A stretch of 64,000 nucleotides of DNA from JASHPR01 sp963749145 (GTDB lineage: Bacteria; Actinomycetota; Actinomycetes; Streptosporangiales; Streptosporangiaceae): positions 1,330,189 to 1,394,188 of the forward strand of contig CAVVLN010000005.1 in assembly GCA_963749145.1 (NCBI GenBank), in the 5' to 3' direction. Under the pieces are notes generated by a model, which was given only the letters and a program-made list of their open reading frames with translations, did not search any database and was not told where the DNA came from. Positions 8,628-16,651 of the stretch are shown here, piece by piece. A program made the translations under genes and the position numbers. Each line of letters opens with the position of its first letter. Position 1 is the stretch's first letter.

Positions 8628-8776
8628 AGGCGGGCCCGCCAGCGGCGGAACCTCATCCAGGCGGGCCCGCCAGCGGCGGAACCTCATCCAGGCGGGCCCG
8701 CCAGCGGCGGAACCTCATCCAGGCGGGCCCGCCAGCGGCGGAACCTCATCCAGGCGGGCCCGCCAGCGGCGGAACC
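8628..8776. repeat. 31-bp tandem array (~4.8 units) over the 3' end of the nucleotidyltransferase gene
   Basis: Units begin at 8628, 8659, 8690, 8721 and 8752; the first four are full length and near-identical, with no spacers, so this is not CRISPR. Each contains the perfect 12-bp palindrome GGCGGGCCCGCC. The two right-hand units encode the end of the nucleotidyltransferase (RARLDEVPPLAGPPG) in two successive frames because 31 is not a multiple of 3; the TGA stop is inside the unit. Confidence 0.95.
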
Positions 8777-9620
8777 GCCCGGCCAGCGCGCGCTGGCCGA
8801 GCGCATCCAGGCGAGCGATGTGGTCATCGATGTACCCGGTGTACAGCGGGATGAGGTCCCGGCGCAGGAGAGCGACCGCCTCGCCGGCGGGCGGGGGATC
8901 GCGGCGCCAGGCCAGGGCCGCGGCGACCAGCTCGGCCGCGGGCGCGCCGGCGTCGGCCAGGTAGTGCTCCACCGCCAGCGGGTTGGTGCCCACCCGGCCG
9001 GTGTCCGCGGTGAACCGGAAGCGGACCGGGAACAGCACGACCTTGGTCACCCGCTGCGGCCCGCGGGCGGCCAGCCGCGCGGGGTCGCGGATATCGGCCA
9101 GGGCCTGGTCGCGGCGCGGGCCGGACCGGGCCCAGCCGCGCAGCCGGACGGGCAGGCTCACCGGGCCGCCCAGGTGGCCGAGCGCGAACTCGGCCCCCGC
9201 CACGAGCAGTTCGTCCCGCCCGGGGCGGCGCGCGACGTCCCTGGTGTCCCGGCCGGCCAGCAGCCGGCCATGCTCCAGCAGGTCCAGCCGGTCCAGCGGC
9301 GGGAACCGGCCGCCGCCGCGCTGGCCCCCCAGGCTGGCCGGCGTGCCCCAGAACACCGACAGCCGCTGGTGCAGCGGTGACCCGCCGGCGCGCACGCCCG
9401 TGGCCACCCGGCGGATGACCCAGCGGTCGGACCGCCGGAGCGGGTCGGCCAGGATCAGCCCGAGGTCAACGTCGCTGACCAGGGGGCTGAAGCCGCCGTG
9501 GGCGAGGCTGCCCAGCGCGTAGCCGGCGACCAGGCGCGAGCCGAGGGCGCGGTGATAGGCGGCGACCGCCTCGGCCAGCACGGCCTCGCCCGGGCCGGTA
9601 CCGGCGGGCTGGCCAGGCAT
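8715..9620 (-). CDS. nucleotidyltransferase-fold protein, substrate unknown
   Basis: About 301 residues from the ATG at 9620 (MPGQPAGTG); an in-frame start 48 bp upstream is possible. Residues ~35-55 hold the minimal nucleotidyltransferase motif YALGSLAHGGFSPLVSDVDL: GS, then the DxD-type metal-binding pair, as in KNTase/MNT-like and aminoglycoside adenylyltransferase families. The rest is mostly helical and matches no resistance enzyme I know. The last ~20 residues are encoded by the 31-bp repeat, so the C terminus has been rewritten by repeat expansion. It could modify a small molecule, RNA or protein; function not inferred. Confidence 0.7.
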   Translation of the reverse strand: MPGQPAGTGPGEAVLAEAVAAYHRALGSRLVAGYALGSLAHGGFSPLVSDVDLGLILADPLRRSDRWVIRRVATGVRAGGSPLHQRLSVFWGTPASLGGQRGGGRFPPLDRLDLLEHGRLLAGRDTRDVARRPGRDELLVAGAEFALGHLGGPVSLPVRLRGWARSGPRRDQALADIRDPARLAARGPQRVTKVVLFPVRFRFTADTGRVGTNPLAVEHYLADAGAPAAELVAAALAWRRDPPPAGEAVALLRRDLIPLYTGYIDDHIARLDALGQRALAGRFRRWRARLDEVPPLAGPPG

Positions 9621-9781
9621 GGCCGAAGATCCTAGCCGACGAAAGCCCCGGGCCCCGCCGCCAGGCACGCCATCACGTCCCGGTCACCCGGCCCGCCGGC
9701 CCGCCGCCGGGCGCGCTGCAGCGCCGGCTGCGGCGCGCGCTGGCGGACAGCCGGGGGCAGCGGGCCCAGCGATCCGCCCGC

Positions 9782-11125
9782 TTACCGGAAGCCGAGGCCG
9801 GCGTGGCGGCCGGCGACCTGGCGGGACACCTCGGCGGCCAGCCGGCCGACGCTGACCCCGTCCAGGCGGCGGCCGTCACGCAGGCGCAGCGCGACCTGGT
9901 CGCCGGAGGACTCCCGGTCGCCGAGCACGGCCAGGTAAGGGATCCGGCGGTCGCGGGCCCGGCGGACCCGGGCGCCGAGGGTGGCGCCGGCCGGGTCGCA
10001 CTCGGCCCTCAGGCCAGCGTCCAGGAGCCGCGCGGCCACCCGGCGGGCCGGCTCGCCGTGCGGCTCACCGACCGGCAGCACGGCCACCTGCACCGGGGCG
10101 AGCCAGGGCGGGAACGCCCCGTTGTCGCGCTCGATGAGGAAGGCGACCAGCCGTTCCATCGCGGACAGCACGCCGCGGTGGATCATCACCGGCTGGTGCC
10201 TGCCGCCGTCGGGCCCGGTATAGCCGAGACCGAAGCGTGCTGGCTGGTTGAAGTCCAATTGCACGGTGGACAAGGTCTCCTCGCGGCCGGCCGGGTCCAC
10301 GACCTGGACATCGATCTTCGGCCCGTAGAACGCCGCCTCGCCCGGGGCGTCGTCGTAGTCGAGCCCGAGGTCGCGCAGCACCGCGGCCAGGTGGCGTTCC
10401 GCGTCGGCCCACAGCGCGTCGCCGCCCAGGTAACCGTCCCCGCCGCCGCGCCGGGACAGCCGGAACCGGGCCGGCTCGATGCCGAGCAGCCGGTAGCAGC
10501 GCTGCACCGACTGCACGGCGCGGGTGATCTCGCCCGGTACCTGCTCCGGGGCGCAGAACACGTGGGTGTCGTCCAGGTTGATCTGCCGGACCCGGGACAG
10601 GCCGCCGAGCACGCCGGACAGCTCGCTGCGGAACATCGCGCCCAGCTCGGCCAGGCGGACCGGCAGGTCGCGGTAGCTGCGCTGCGCCGAGGCGTAGACG
10701 AGGGCGTGATGCGGGCAGTTCGCCGGGCGCAGGACGAACTCTTCCTCGCCGACCCGCATGGGCGGGAACATGTCGCCGGCGAACTTGGCCCAGTGGCCCG
10801 ACCGCTCGAACAGCGCCCGCTTGGCCAGCACGGGAGTGTAGACGCGCTGGCAGCCGCCGCGGATCGCCTCCTCGGCGGCGAGCCGTTCCAGCTCGGCCCG
10901 GATCACCGCGCCGTCGGGCAGCCAGAGCGGCAGCCCGGCGCCGGCGAGCGGGTCGGTGGCGAACAGGTTCAGGTCGCGGCCGAGCCGACGGTGATCCGGG
11001 GGCGGGTGGCCGGGCTCGTCGCGGTCCGCAGAGGCGCGGCCGGGCTGGTCGCGGTCCGCGGGGGCGCGGCCGGCGGCCGCGGGGTCGATGGATGCCGGGC
11101 GGGCCGGCTCGTGGCTGGTGCGCAT
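9782..11125 (-). CDS. thrS: threonyl-tRNA synthetase, short form lacking editing domains
   Basis: 447 residues against ~650 for housekeeping ThrRS: the N-terminal TGS and editing (N2) domains are absent. Class II catalytic core: motif 1 around LPDGAVIRAELERL, the TPVLAKRALFERSGHW block, zinc-site region RPANCPHHALVYA, motif 2 FRSELSGVLGGLSRVRQINLDD, and motif 3 IHRGVLSAMERLVAFLIE; then an anticodon-binding domain (VQVAVLPVGEPH to the end). It charges tRNA-Thr with threonine. The first ~45 residues are a low-complexity stretch with a 10-residue repeat (DRDQPGRASA/DRDEPGHPPP). ATG start with GGAGG upstream. The leader (11126-11302) carries a Thr-rich peptide and a terminator, so expression probably rises when charged tRNA-Thr is scarce. 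Likely an accessory ThrRS, as seen in other actinomycetes. Confidence 0.92.
   Translation of the reverse strand: MRTSHEPARPASIDPAAAGRAPADRDQPGRASADRDEPGHPPPDHRRLGRDLNLFATDPLAGAGLPLWLPDGAVIRAELERLAAEEAIRGGCQRVYTPVLAKRALFERSGHWAKFAGDMFPPMRVGEEEFVLRPANCPHHALVYASAQRSYRDLPVRLAELGAMFRSELSGVLGGLSRVRQINLDDTHVFCAPEQVPGEITRAVQSVQRCYRLLGIEPARFRLSRRGGGDGYLGGDALWADAERHLAAVLRDLGLDYDDAPGEAAFYGPKIDVQVVDPAGREETLSTVQLDFNQPARFGLGYTGPDGGRHQPVMIHRGVLSAMERLVAFLIERDNGAFPPWLAPVQVAVLPVGEPHGEPARRVAARLLDAGLRAECDPAGATLGARVRRARDRRIPYLAVLGDRESSGDQVALRLRDGRRLDGVSVGRLAAEVSRQVAGRHAGLGFR
11007..11075. repeat. 30-bp in-frame repeat in the thrS N-terminal region
   Basis: CCGGGCTCGTCGCGGTCCG at 11010 recurs with one change at 11040, a 30-bp period keeping the frame (10 residues per unit), with a degenerate third copy. 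It encodes the dispensable-looking N-terminal tail of the short ThrRS. Confidence 0.75.
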
Positions 11126-11186
11126 CGGTGCCTCCGTCTGGGGTGGAGAGCCCGGGGCACCATCCCGACGCCGCGGCCAACAGAAA

Positions 11187-11216
11187 AGGCCCCTGGGATG
11201 GCTGCTCCCGGGGCCT
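11187..11216 (-). terminator. rho-independent terminator/attenuator in the thrS leader
   Basis: On the minus strand AGGCCCC GGGA, a 7-base loop, then TCCC A GGGGCCT, followed by TTTT (AAAA at 11184-11187 on the plus strand). The 11-bp stem has one bulge. It lies ~60 bases upstream of the thrS start and ~18 bases after the leader-peptide stop, the classical position of an attenuator hairpin. Confidence 0.8.
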
Positions 11217-11233
11217 CGGCGTCTGGGTTCAGG

Positions 11234-11290
11234 TCACGCCGCATCGCGCCGGGGATGGCCCGGCGTCGTCGTGGCGTGCCGATCGAACAT
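11234..11290 (-). CDS. Thr-Thr-Thr leader peptide of the thrS attenuator
   Basis: 18-codon frame MFDRHATTTPGHPRRDAA ending in TGA at 11234-11236, 18 bases before the terminator hairpin and 109 bases before thrS. Codons 7-9 are ACG ACG ACG, three consecutive threonine codons immediately upstream of a threonyl-tRNA synthetase, as expected for ribosome-stalling control. An in-frame ATG four codons earlier (11302) is an alternative start; GGATGG precedes the 11290 ATG but is very close to it. Just after the Thr codons, GCCGGG-CCAT-CCCCGGC can form a hairpin that a stalled ribosome would mask, freeing pairing with the terminator arm. Inference from layout; no expression evidence. Confidence 0.65.
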   Translation of the reverse strand: MFDRHATTTPGHPRRDAA

Positions 11291-11508
11291 GCCATCCAGC
11301 ATACCCGTCCGGCTACGACAACGGATTGGTCATTGTTCCCGCGTACGTCCCGGCCACCGCGCCGGACGGCAGGCGGCTGCGTCGTTGCGCCAGCATGCGG
11401 CGGGCGTAACCGGTTCTGAGACATTCGGTCATGGTCAAATTACTTAATGTCACTGTCCGCGAGGACCCTTGTGGATTGGCGGCCCGCGGCCCGTCATAGC
11501 CTGAGGGC

Positions 11509-12507
11509 ATGCGGGCATGGGTGGTGCACGAGCCTGGGCCGATCACGACCGGCCCCCTGCGCCTCATCGACCGGCCGACACCCGATCCGGGTCCCGGGGA
11601 GCTGCTGATCCGGGTGATCTGCTGCGGGGTCTGCCGCACCGACCTGCACCTGGCCGAGGGGGATCTGGAGCCCAGGGCCCCGGACGTCACGCCCGGCCAC
11701 GAGGTCGTGGGCGAGGTGGCGGCCGTCGGGCCGGGAGTCGTCCGGTTCGGGGTGGGGGACCGGGTCGGCGCGGCCTGGCTGGCGGGCACCGACGGATCGT
11801 GCCGCTTCTGCCGCCGGGGCCTGGAGAACCTGTGCCCGCGCTCGGTCTACACCGGCTGGGACATCCCGGGCGGGTACGCCGAGTACCTGGTGGCGGCCGA
11901 CGCCTACGTCTATGAGCTGCCGCGGGGTTTCAGCGACGCCGAGCTCGCGCCGCTGCTGTGCGCGGGCATCATCGGGTACCGGGCGCTGCGCCGGGCCGAG
12001 CTGCCGCCCGGCGGCAGGCTCGGGATCTGGGGCTTCGGCGGCTCGGCGCACCTGGCCGCGCAGATCGCGATCGCGCAGGGCGCCGCGGTGCACGTCTTCA
12101 CCCGCGGGGCGAACGCGCGCGAGCTCGCGCTCGGGCTGGGGGCGGCGTCGGCGCAGGATTCCATGGACCCGTCGCCGGAGCCGCTGGACTCGGCGATCTT
12201 GTTCGCTCCCGTCGGGAACCTGGTGCTGCCGGCGCTCGCCGCGCTGGATCGCGGCGGGACGCTGGCGATCGCCGGGATCTACCTGACCGACATCCCCGGG
12301 CTGAACTACCAGGCGCACCTGTTCCAGGAGCGCACGCTGCGCAGCGTCACCGCCAATACCCGCGGCGACGGCGAGGAGTTCCTCCGCCTGGCGGAGCGGC
12401 TGCGGCTGCGCGTCTCGGTCACCCCGTACGAGTTCGGCCGGGCCGACCAGGCCCTGGCCGATCTGGAGGCCGAGAGGTTCACCGGAGCCGCGGTGATCTC
12501 GATGTGA
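11509..12507 (+). CDS. zinc-dependent alcohol dehydrogenase family protein
   Basis: 332 residues, MDR superfamily. GroES-like N-terminal domain with catalytic zinc ligands in CCGVCRTDLH and the GHE signature TPGHEVVGEV; structural-zinc loop GSCRFCRRGLENLCPR with four Cys; then a Rossmann domain with the GFGGSAH nucleotide-binding turn. It should oxidise an alcohol or reduce an aldehyde with NAD(P). The closest remembered relatives are the ~330-aa actinobacterial 'zinc-binding alcohol dehydrogenase' proteins. ATG start at 11509; the gene stands alone, divergent from thrS. Confidence 0.9.
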   Translation: MRAWVVHEPGPITTGPLRLIDRPTPDPGPGELLIRVICCGVCRTDLHLAEGDLEPRAPDVTPGHEVVGEVAAVGPGVVRFGVGDRVGAAWLAGTDGSCRFCRRGLENLCPRSVYTGWDIPGGYAEYLVAADAYVYELPRGFSDAELAPLLCAGIIGYRALRRAELPPGGRLGIWGFGGSAHLAAQIAIAQGAAVHVFTRGANARELALGLGAASAQDSMDPSPEPLDSAILFAPVGNLVLPALAALDRGGTLAIAGIYLTDIPGLNYQAHLFQERTLRSVTANTRGDGEEFLRLAERLRLRVSVTPYEFGRADQALADLEAERFTGAAVISM

Positions 12508-12616
12508 TCCGGGTTAGCCGGAGGCCGGGCCACCCCGGCCTCGGGCAGTCCGGCGACCGGAGTGACAATTACCCAAGGTTAAGGGTAGTTAGCACCGAGT
12601 AGCGAAGGAGGGCGTG

Positions 12617-13231
12617 GTGCGGATCAGGCGGCTCGCCAGGACGGGTCGGCTGACGCGCCTGGCGCGGCGGCTATGGATGGGCCGGAGTCCGCTGCGGCGT
12701 CGCACGGACCAGATCGAGGCCTGGATCACGGCCGGGCTGCTGGCGGTGTTCCTGGTCGGCGCGCCGCTGTCCGGGATCGCCGCCGGGCGGTGGGTGCAGC
12801 AGGGAGGGTTGCGCGAGCAGCGCGCCCAGCAGTCATGGCATGAGGTTCCCGCGGTGCTGCTGCAGAGCGCGCCGCCCCTGTCCGGCGTCTACTTCCGGAC
12901 GTCCTGGAATCCCGATGTCCAGGTGCTGGCCCGGTGGCCGGGCCCGGGCCGCCGGGACCGGACCGGCGAGGTCTGGGTGCCGCCCGGCCTGCTGGCGGGC
13001 CAGACGACCCCGGTCTGGGTGACCGGTTCCGGCCGGCCGACCGGGCCCCCGCTGGGGTGGTCCGCGCTGGTGAAGCGGGAGATCGGCGCGGGGATCCTGG
13101 CGCCGCTGGCCCTGGCGGCGCTGCTGCTCGGCGTGGCCTGGGCGGTCCGGTGGACCATGGACCGCCGGCGGCTAGCGGGCTGGGAATCCGGCTGGGCCCT
13201 GATCGGGCCCCGCTGGACCAAGCACCGCTAG
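12617..13231 (+). CDS. Rv1733c-like membrane protein
   Basis: About 204 residues. Two predicted membrane helices flank an extracytoplasmic region: ITAGLLAVFLVGAPLSGIAAG near residues 37-57 and LAPLALAALLLGVAWAV near 160-176. This topology, the basic N terminus (LARRLWMGRSPLRRRTDQIEAW) and the end motif RLAGWESGWALIGPRWTKHR match the Rv1733c family of conserved actinobacterial membrane proteins of unknown role (dormancy-regulon member in Mycobacterium). GTG at 12617 is preferred because AAGGAGGG lies 5 bases upstream; GTG at 12614 is too close. Upstream, TTACCC-N6-TAAGGGTA-like symmetry might be an operator; no DosR box was seen. Confidence 0.8.
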   Translation: MRIRRLARTGRLTRLARRLWMGRSPLRRRTDQIEAWITAGLLAVFLVGAPLSGIAAGRWVQQGGLREQRAQQSWHEVPAVLLQSAPPLSGVYFRTSWNPDVQVLARWPGPGRRDRTGEVWVPPGLLAGQTTPVWVTGSGRPTGPPLGWSALVKREIGAGILAPLALAALLLGVAWAVRWTMDRRRLAGWESGWALIGPRWTKHR

Positions 13232-13290
13232 CGCGCGGCTGGATCCATCGGCTGGGTGGGCCGACCGGCGGCGGGGCCAGTCGGCCCGGG

Positions 13291-15413
13291 TCAGTGCACC
13301 GGCGTGGCCGGCCGGGAGGTGAGGCCCGTCGTTTCGGTGGCCTGCCTGGCCAGCCGGCTCGGCCACCACATCCAGCGCCCGATGTCCAGGGTCAGCGCGG
13401 TGACCAGCACGGACCGGACGATGATGGTGTCGAGCAGGACGCCCAGCGCGACGGCGAAGCCGATCTCGGTGAAGGTCACCAGCGGCAGCGTGCCGAGCAT
13501 GGCGAACGTGCCGGCCAGCACCGCCCCGGCCGAGGTGATCACGCCGCCGGTCGCGGCCAGGCCGGTGATCGCACCGCGCCGGGTACCCGACCTGATCGTT
13601 TCCTCGCGGACCCGGGTCATCAGGAAGATGTTGTAGTCGATGCCCAGGGCGACCAGGAACACGAAGATGAACAGCGGCACCGAGGTGTCCTCGCCTGCGA
13701 ACCCGAACAGGTGCCGGAACGCGAGCGCGGACAGGCCGAGCGCGGCCCCGAACGAGAGGATCACGGTGCCGATCAGCACCAGCGGCGCGACCACCGCCCG
13801 CAGCAGCAGGCCGAGGATGATCATCACCACCAGCAGCACGAGCGGGATGATCACGTTCCGGTCGCGGGCGGCATAGGTCTCCACGTCCATCGTGACCGCG
13901 GTGCCACCGCCGACCTTGGCGTCGGCCCCGGGAATCCGGTGCACGGCGTCACGCACCCGGTCGACCGTGTTGTAGGCCGCCTGGCTGACGGGCTGGCTGG
14001 TCAGCGTGCCCTGCAGGTAGGCCAGGCCGTCGGCGGTGACCGGCGGGGACACCGCGGCGATGCCCGGGGCGCTGGCCAGCGCGCTGCGCAATGGCGCGGC
14101 CGCGGATGCGTTCCCGATCACGGCCACGGGCTCGCCCGCCCCGGCCGGGAAGTGCCGCGCGAGCACCTGCTCGCCCGCCACCGACGCCGGGGTGCCGCGG
14201 AACGACTGCGCCGTGGTGAGCGAGCCGACCTTGAAGCCGATCAGCCCGAGCGAGGCGCAGGCCAGCAGCACGGCGGTGACCGTCCACACCAGCCGGGCCG
14301 GCCGGCGATCGCGGTGCCCGTCCTGGCCCACAGGCCGCTGGCCGTCGGCTCGGCCGAGCCGAACCGGGGCCGGACCGGCCAGAAGACCCACCGCCCGACG
14401 ATCACCAGCAGGGCGGGCAGCAGCGTGATCATGGCGACCAGGCCGACCGCGATGCCGATCGCCGCGACCGGGCCGAGCCCGGAGATGTCGGCGGAGTCGG
14501 CGACCAGCAGGCAGAGCATGCCGGCGATCACGGTCGCGGCGCTGGCCATGATCGCGGGACCGGCCCGCCGCAGCGCCACCGCCATCGCCTCGTGCCGGTC
14601 TTCGTGGCGGCGCAGTTCCTCCCGGTAGCGGGCGATGAGCAGCAGGGCGTAGTCGGTCCCGGCGCCGAGCACCAGCACGACCAGGATCCCGGCGCTCTGC
14701 CCGTTGACGGTCAGGCCGTGCCGGGTGAGCAGGTAGATCACGGCCTCGGCCACGGTCAGGGCCACGCCCGCGGACATGATCGGCAGCAGCCACAGCACCG
14801 GGCTGCGGTAGGTGATCAGCAGCAGGACGATGACCACGGCCAGCGTGGCGAACAGCAGCGTGGTGTCGATGCCCTTGAAGATCTTGATCTCGTCGGCGGC
14901 ATTGGCCGCGGGCCCGGTGATGTGCACGGCCAGCCCGGGGTCGCCCGCCGACGCGGTCGCGTTCACGCCGCTGATGAACCCGCTGATGTTCGCGTTGTAG
15001 CCGAGGTCCGCCCCGACGATCGTCTCCAGGGCCTGGCGATCCCGGGACGGGATCGGGCCGGTCACCCGGCCGTGCACCGCGGGCAGGGCGGCGAAGCGCC
15101 TGGCGTCGGCCTGGGCCTTGCGGAAATCCGCGGCGGTGATCCCGGACGGCCGCGTGTAGACCACGACCGCCGGGTTCAGGTTCGGCGACGTGAACGTGGC
15201 CTGCAGGTTCAGTTCCTGGGTGGACTCCGCGCTGGCCGGCAGGTACGAGGACGCGTCGTTGCGCTCCGCGCCCTGCAGCTTGCCCGCCAGCGATCCGAGC
15301 AGCGCGACGACGATCAGCCAGAAGACGACCACCAGGTACTTGGTCCGCCTCCCGCACGGCCACGCGGCGATCCGGCTGATCTTGCTGGGCGTCCTGGTGC
15401 GCGCGGTAGTCAC
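13291..15413 (-). CDS. MMPL/RND-family membrane transporter, frameshifted
   Basis: Start GTG 15413 (VTTARTRTPSKISRIAAW). The N-terminal part has the first membrane helix (YLVVVFWLIVVALLGS), a periplasmic domain, and a five-helix block with SAGILVVLVLGAGTDYALLL and RYREELRRHEDRHEAM, hallmark MMPL motifs. A missing base in GGG at 14295-14297 shifts the frame; the second half continues without other defects: a second periplasmic domain and a five-helix block with LGIDYNIFLMTRVREE and FTEIGFAVALGVLLDT. Restored length is ~707 residues, normal for MmpL-type proteins that export lipids or drugs using the proton gradient. Both halves keep gene-like codon use, so I regard the break as a likely sequence error. 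Confidence 0.88.
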
Positions 15414-15480
15414 GAAGATCTCCCCGTCGAAGAGCCTATCCGGTCCGGTCCCCCGGCCCCCGGGGACCGGCGCTCGACAC

Positions 15481-15524
15481 ATACGATGTATCGCGTCTGC
15501 GCCTGATGTCAAGCTATATCTTGA
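15481..15524 (-). promoter_or_regulatory. probable MMPL promoter with overlapping inverted repeat
   Basis: Reading leftward: TTGACA (a perfect -35) followed by TACATC at 16 bases, ~70 bp from the MMPL start. The -35 overlaps the inverted repeat TCAAG-CTATAT-CTTGA (15509-15524), and ATAC-GAT-GTAT (15481-15491) overlaps the -10. This looks like a repressor operator; the regulator is not identified, but the GntR gene lies next door. Confidence 0.5.
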
Positions 15525-15623
15525 GTACTGCGCCGCTCCGTGCCGGCTTGGTTCCCGCCCGATGCCGCGCACCGGGTGGTGTGCCTAGTGCTGCGCGGTG
15601 CGTGGCCACCCTCGTACCCGGTT

Positions 15624-15680
15624 CCATGATCTGGGTACCTGGTGCGCACACATACACCATCCCAGGTACCCAGATCATGG
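15624..15680. repeat. perfect 19-bp inverted repeat with 19-base loop
   Basis: Arm CCATGATCTGGGTACCTGG at 15624-15642 is exactly complementary to 15662-15680. It lies between the GntR gene's stop and the MMPL promoter. No T-run follows on either strand, so it is not a standard terminator; it may be an operator, an RNA hairpin or a protein-binding site. Confidence 0.9.
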
Positions 15681-15711
15681 ACGGCCGCGCCGGGCGAACG
15701 GAAGCGGGGGG

Positions 15712-16530
15712 TCAGAGGTCGCCGGGGAGCTCGGAAGTCCAGACGACGACCTTGGTGCGGTCGCCGCGGAACAGGTCGCGGGCGAACTCGAGCGGCTCGC
15801 CGGAACGGGCGTAGGCGGTGCGCTCGACCAGCATCAGCGGGGCCCCCTCGGGCACCTCGAGCGCCTCGGCCTCGCGCACGCCGGCGGTGACCGGCTCCAG
15901 GCTCTCCCGGGCCCGGTGCGGGCGCAGCCCGTACTTGACCTCGAGCAGCTCGTAGAGCGAGCCGTCCAGCCGGCAGTCCAGCATGCCCGGGAACCGGGCG
16001 GCGGGGAACAGCGAGCGCTCCAGCACGATCGGGCGGCCCTCAGCTAGGCGGATCCGCCGCACCTCGTACACCGGGTCGTCCCGCTCGATCTGCAGCGCGG
16101 CCCCGGCGGCCGGCCCGGCCGGGCGCTGGCTCGCGGTCAGCACCCGGGCCCCGGCCACCAGTCCGTGCCGCCGCAGCTGCTCGGAGAACCCGGCCAGGGT
16201 GGTCAGGTCCTGCTCCAGCTTGGGCGCGGCGACGAAGGTGCCGCCGTGCCGCCCGACCGTCCGGGTCACCAGGCCGCGCCGGGCCAGCTCGGCGAGCGCG
16301 TGGCGCAGCGTCATCCGGCTGACGCCGAACCAGGCGGCCAGGTCGTGCTCGGTCGGCAGCCGGTCGCCGGGCACCAGTGCGCCGACCGCGATCTCGCCCG
16401 CCAGCCAGTCCTCGATCTGCCCGTGCACCGTGCCCCCCGGCCCGCGCACGATGACCGGCGGCTGCCTGGCGGTGGTCCGCAGCGCGGGACGGCGGGCTAT
16501 GCGGCGTCCCGCCTGCGGCGGTGGCGTCAT
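15712..16530 (-). CDS. GntR/HutC family transcriptional regulator
   Basis: 272 residues. Residues ~35-100 form a GntR winged helix: VHGQIEDWLAGEIAVGALVPGDRLPTEHDLAAWFGVSRMTLRHALAELARRGLV. The rest is a UTRA ligand-binding domain, with YEVRRIRLAEGRPIVLERSLFP and the terminal VERTAYARSGEPLEFARDLFRGDR characteristic of the HutC subfamily. Such proteins bind GTCTAGAC-type operators and release on binding a small molecule. That exact operator occurs in the divergent promoter of the nearby permease and choline-kinase-like genes (18441-18450), so this regulator may control the methylamine catabolic cluster. It is followed by the 19-bp inverted repeat. Confidence 0.9.
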   Translation of the reverse strand: MTPPPQAGRRIARRPALRTTARQPPVIVRGPGGTVHGQIEDWLAGEIAVGALVPGDRLPTEHDLAAWFGVSRMTLRHALAELARRGLVTRTVGRHGGTFVAAPKLEQDLTTLAGFSEQLRRHGLVAGARVLTASQRPAGPAAGAALQIERDDPVYEVRRIRLAEGRPIVLERSLFPAARFPGMLDCRLDGSLYELLEVKYGLRPHRARESLEPVTAGVREAEALEVPEGAPLMLVERTAYARSGEPLEFARDLFRGDRTKVVVWTSELPGDL

Positions 16531-16651
16531 CTGCGTCCTTTCCCCGACGCCCGGCCGGCTTGTCCGGCGGCCCGGCCCAGCCGGTCGGCGCCGGTCCCGA
16601 GGCGAGCCAGGCCGCCCGCCCGGGACCAGCGCCGCGGCCCTCCCCGGGGCG

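Noticed and set aside
8628..8776. CRISPR array
   Set aside because: Units are directly adjacent with no spacers and no cas genes; the same holds for the arrays at 28313 and 55329.
11126..11170. T-box riboswitch upstream of thrS (GGATGGTGCC resembles the T-box sequence)
   Set aside because: The T-box-like sequence lies after the terminator rather than before it, and no stem I specifier loop was seen; the Thr leader peptide explains the layout better.
15624..15680. Standard rho-independent terminator for the GntR gene
   Set aside because: No T-run on either strand after the stem, and the 19-base loop is long.
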